Assembly: GCA_021799835.1 (NCBI GenBank)
Contig: JAJYZQ010000011.1
Location: 1-7,616 of the forward strand
Length of the DNA: 7,616 nt
DNA from: a bacterium
GTDB taxonomy: Bacteria > Patescibacteriota > Minisyncoccia > JAJYZQ01
Direction: 5' to 3'
A program made the translations under genes and the position numbers. Below the pieces are notes generated by a model. That model was not told the DNA's origin, made no database searches, and was given only the letters and a program-made list of their open reading frames with translations. Positions 5,440-7,616 of the stretch are shown piece after piece; position 1 is the first letter of the stretch, and each line of letters begins with the position of its first letter.

Positions 5440-6724
5440 ACTGTATTGCTGTTTCTTCAATAATAATTTCCGTCTCCTCCCGAGCTTCCAATAAGGCCAA
5501 TGATCCAGATACCACGAGAGAACTTAAGATCCAAAACAGCAGCCATCCGGAAACGCTCAAAGGATACACGAAGCTAAACAACGTTACGATAAGCCACGCT
5601 ACAACGGCAATACGCAACAAGCTGCCTTGTGCGCCAAACGATCGCCGCACAGCGCGAATGCCGGCAATAACGACTGCACTGATGATGCCGAGATAAAAGA
5701 GTAGGCCGCCATATCCTTCTTCAGCAAATATCCGCAAAAATTCTGGAGGACCAGACAGTGCTGCATAGAAGTATTGATTTTCATTTACTTCCTTTGGTTC
5801 AAAGCGGAGCATTTGCACAGACCACGAATCAGGGCCCGAACCAAAGAAGAAATTCTGCCCGATTGATCCCCGCACAGCTTGCCAATTATAACTATACGGA
5901 AGCGTTACGGGATTTTGCGGAGATATTTTCCAATTGAATGGCACCAGAATAAAAATAAAGCTGAGTGCAAGCGCAGCAATGCTCAGTGCGAGCACATGCC
6001 GCTCCGTTTGGCTATTGATGAGGTAAGCAATAACGATCGCACTTCCCAATCCCAACATAATCCACACCCAGAGAATATTCAGCAATATGAGTGCCGCAAG
6101 CATTATGACCACACCAATGATATATGCCGAGAGCCATCCTTTATTCGTGCGGCTGCGACTTATCAATAAGAAGCCGACAAATAATGCTACCAATATATAT
6201 AGCCCCAGCGCATACGTGTCGCCGGTCAGATTAAACGCCGAGCTGGTGCTAAACGCCGCCCCTAAACTAAACGGCTTGATCAGGTGCACCACAGCAACTG
6301 CAGCACTCACTACAGCGCCCCAAAAGATCGCCGCAAGTGTGAGCAGGACTCCCGACGGCCGATTCCACATCCGCCGCGAGAGAAAATAGAGCAATGCCCC
6401 TATCGCGACAAAAAATGATCCGCTAGCCACGAGATTTCCGCCAACGAAACTTCCCGCGTCCTTGCTGATCCATGAAGAAAGAAGCGCCCAAATAGCGAAC
6501 AGTCCAACAAACCAATCTGCTTTACGCACAGAGAATCTGCCGATCTGCATGCCGGAGAGCACAAATTCCGTTCCCCACAATATGAAGAGGATTGCAACAG
6601 CACTATACGCAAGCCATGCTTTTGCAAGTTCCGCAGAGTAAAAATTGAACGGGAGAAAAACAAGCGGCACGAATAGTACAAAAACACCGAAAACGTACCG
6701 ATATATCGCATTAAGCGCTTTCAT
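5429..6724 (-). CDS. O-antigen ligase/polymerase-like polytopic membrane protein (Wzy_C/PglL type)
   Basis: The protein has 431 residues and about ten to twelve hydrophobic helices across its length. A large hydrophilic loop lies at about residues 263-328 before the last helices. It contains 'GQNFFFGSGPDSWSVQMLRF' (289-308), then 'NENQYFY' and 'EFLRIFAEEGYGGLLFYLG' (328-346). This matches the O-antigen ligase (WaaL/Wzy_C) superfamily pattern of 'G-x-GP-x-x-f', a polar loop, then 'E-x-G-x-x-Gl-l-f'. Family members transfer or polymerise lipid-linked glycans at the outer face of the membrane; some (PglL/TfpO) glycosylate pilins. Which reaction applies here cannot be told from sequence. The usual 'HN' of the loop is not seen; 'NENQ' may take its place. 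The acidic C-terminal tail ('EAREETEIIIEETAIQYEQ') overlaps the TPR-gene start. No Shine-Dalgarno precedes the ATG at 6724. Confidence 0.75.
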   Translation of the reverse strand: MKALNAIYRYVFGVFVLFVPLVFLPFNFYSAELAKAWLAYSAVAILFILWGTEFVLSGMQIGRFSVRKADWFVGLFAIWALLSSWISKDAGSFVGGNLVASGSFFVAIGALLYFLSRRMWNRPSGVLLTLAAIFWGAVVSAAVAVVHLIKPFSLGAAFSTSSAFNLTGDTYALGLYILVALFVGFLLISRSRTNKGWLSAYIIGVVIMLAALILLNILWVWIMLGLGSAIVIAYLINSQTERHVLALSIAALALSFIFILVPFNWKISPQNPVTLPYSYNWQAVRGSIGQNFFFGSGPDSWSVQMLRFEPKEVNENQYFYAALSGPPEFLRIFAEEGYGGLLFYLGIISAVVIAGIRAVRRSFGAQGSLLRIAVVAWLIVTLFSFVYPLSVSGWLLFWILSSLVVSGSLALLEAREETEIIIEETAIQYEQ

Positions 6725-6742
6725 AAGGGTATGACATTAATC

Positions 6743-7579
6743 TTACTGCCTGATATTTGCGGCATCAAAATCTGATTGCTCGTAGATATTCGTCGTCGCC
6801 TGCACGCTCACATCTTGGTTAACGATCAAAAATTCGCTTCCCGCAAGCCCGGTATACTGATGATCTCCCACAAACACATTGGTATTGGGCGTAAGATGCA
6901 CCGTTACATCCATAGTACCGGTCTTATTTGGATACAGGGAATTTGCGCTGATATTTACCGTAAGGGTGCTTCCGCTTATCGCAGTGAGCTTGCCAATAAC
7001 ATTAAAGATAACCGTAGGTAAAGTGGAGGGCGTATTTTGCACGGTCGTAATAGCGGTTTTTGTTCCGGTTGCGGTCGGTTCCTGCGTGACAATGGTAGTG
7101 CGCGTAACATCTATCTCCGAAGCAATGATCGCGGTCCTTCCCGTAATATTGACCGGCGAGAATACTTTTACGCCATCATTCGGCTTGATCACCGCAACCC
7201 CCGCTGACCCGTACAACACTTGGTTATCAAAGGAAATGATTTTTGTTGAAGAGTTTGCCGTGACTGAGAGCACATCTTTGGACTGCGGATTACACACCGA
7301 TCCGCCAGAGATATCCACGCTGAGAGTATTTCCTTGAATAGTGCATACCGCGCCCTCTTTTACCAATACCGGTGCCGGAGCTGATGATGTCGCTGCAGAG
7401 GTTTGTGTGGTTGGCGGATTGCCGGCCGTCGGCGCAAGCACTTGCCCGGCCTGCTGTGCGGGGGAAATAGTGCGGGTGTTGTGGACCATACGCCATATCA
7501 CGACACCGCCCACAATAACTAATACCGCGATCACGAGAGCGATAATGATCTGGATGCTTTTTGTGCCCTTAATGTCCAT
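6743..7579 (-). CDS. One-pass membrane protein with two DUF5666-like beta modules
   Basis: The protein has 278 residues. A membrane helix lies at about residues 9-30 ('IQIIIALVIAVLVIVGGVVI'), followed by a Pro/Thr/Ala/Ser-rich linker at about 36-72. Two similar beta-rich modules follow. Module 1 (about 75-158) runs 'GAVCTIQGNTLSVDIS', then 'TKIISFDNQVL', 'VIKPNDGVKVF' and 'AIIASEIDV'. Module 2 (about 192-277) runs 'VIGKLTAISGSTLTVNIS', then 'TNVFVGDHQYTGLAGSEFLI' and 'VSVQATTNIYEQS'. The order 'G.l.ai.g.tl.v', 'T.i', a G-containing turn and 'i.a..i' resembles DUF5666 domains, whose function is unknown. C79 and C96 in module 1 could form a disulfide outside the cell. The gene lies 18 bp upstream of the ligase-like gene and is probably co-transcribed. 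No catalytic residues are recognisable, so a structural or envelope role is a guess. Confidence 0.7.
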   Translation of the reverse strand: MDIKGTKSIQIIIALVIAVLVIVGGVVIWRMVHNTRTISPAQQAGQVLAPTAGNPPTTQTSAATSSAPAPVLVKEGAVCTIQGNTLSVDISGGSVCNPQSKDVLSVTANSSTKIISFDNQVLYGSAGVAVIKPNDGVKVFSPVNITGRTAIIASEIDVTRTTIVTQEPTATGTKTAITTVQNTPSTLPTVIFNVIGKLTAISGSTLTVNISANSLYPNKTGTMDVTVHLTPNTNVFVGDHQYTGLAGSEFLIVNQDVSVQATTNIYEQSDFDAANIRQ

Positions 7580-7588
7580 ACAAATATA

Positions 7589-7616
7589 TTACTGATACGG
7601 CAAATTGCCCCACACG
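7589..7616 (-). CDS. Possible C-terminal end of an upstream gene
   Basis: One minus-strand frame entering the window reads VWGNLPYQ and stops at TAA (7591-7589), nine bases before the next start codon. That spacing matches the other junctions in this array. Only eight codons are visible, so the product cannot be identified and the frame itself is uncertain. Confidence 0.35.

Noticed and set aside
6879..7337. A 152-codon plus-strand open frame
   Set aside because: It lies fully opposite the DUF5666-like gene. Its hydrophobic, Val/Thr-rich translation mirrors the Asn/Thr-rich sense codons and is not an independent signal.
1..7616. CRISPR array, tRNA, rRNA, transposase or phage genes
   Set aside because: No regularly spaced repeats, cloverleaf-like sequence or mobile-element proteins were seen; the window is almost fully covered by the minus-strand genes.

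Overview
The window looks like a chromosomal segment from a Candidate Phyla Radiation bacterium, probably Parcubacteria (Patescibacteria). This is an inference. It rests on divergent single-copy type IV pilus (T4P) assembly genes, a surface protein built on repeated GYAWSxNIGWI-type motifs, many small one-pass membrane proteins with Thr/Ala/Pro/Ser-rich tails, and the lack of Shine-Dalgarno sequences. I cannot place it more finely. The standard code fits: one gene ends in TGA and every other visible gene ends in TAA.

Every gene is on the minus strand, so the window reads from high to low coordinates as one tightly packed array, likely a single operon. In transcription order it holds: the last codons of an unknown gene (7616-7589); a one-pass membrane protein with two beta-rich modules resembling DUF5666 (7579-6743); a polytopic O-antigen ligase/polymerase-like protein (6724-5429); a membrane-anchored TPR protein overlapping it (5439-4489); a 67-bp gap with a nested hairpin and a possible 23-codon ORF; a secreted GYAW-repeat/FN3-like/PKD protein (4421-3180); pilM (3168-2017); pilN (1984-1151); pilO (1142-615); a PilP-like protein (596-162); and the first 40 codons of a PilB-type ATPase (120-1). 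Most spacings are under 35 bp. No intrinsic terminator, RNA gene, CRISPR array or mobile element was found.

The downstream half encodes the inner-membrane platform of a type IV pilus: cytoplasmic actin-like PilM, which docks on the INLIP tail of PilN; the PilN/PilO pair; a PilP-like partner; and the PilB extension motor. The upstream half encodes envelope proteins: a glycan ligase or polymerase candidate, a TPR partner and an adhesin-like PKD protein. A reasonable but unproven reading is a co-expressed surface-appendage locus in which the ligase-like protein builds a surface glycan or O-glycosylates pilus or envelope proteins. Several products in the same array carry the Ser/Thr/Ala/Pro-rich low-complexity segments that PglL-type enzymes are known to favour elsewhere.
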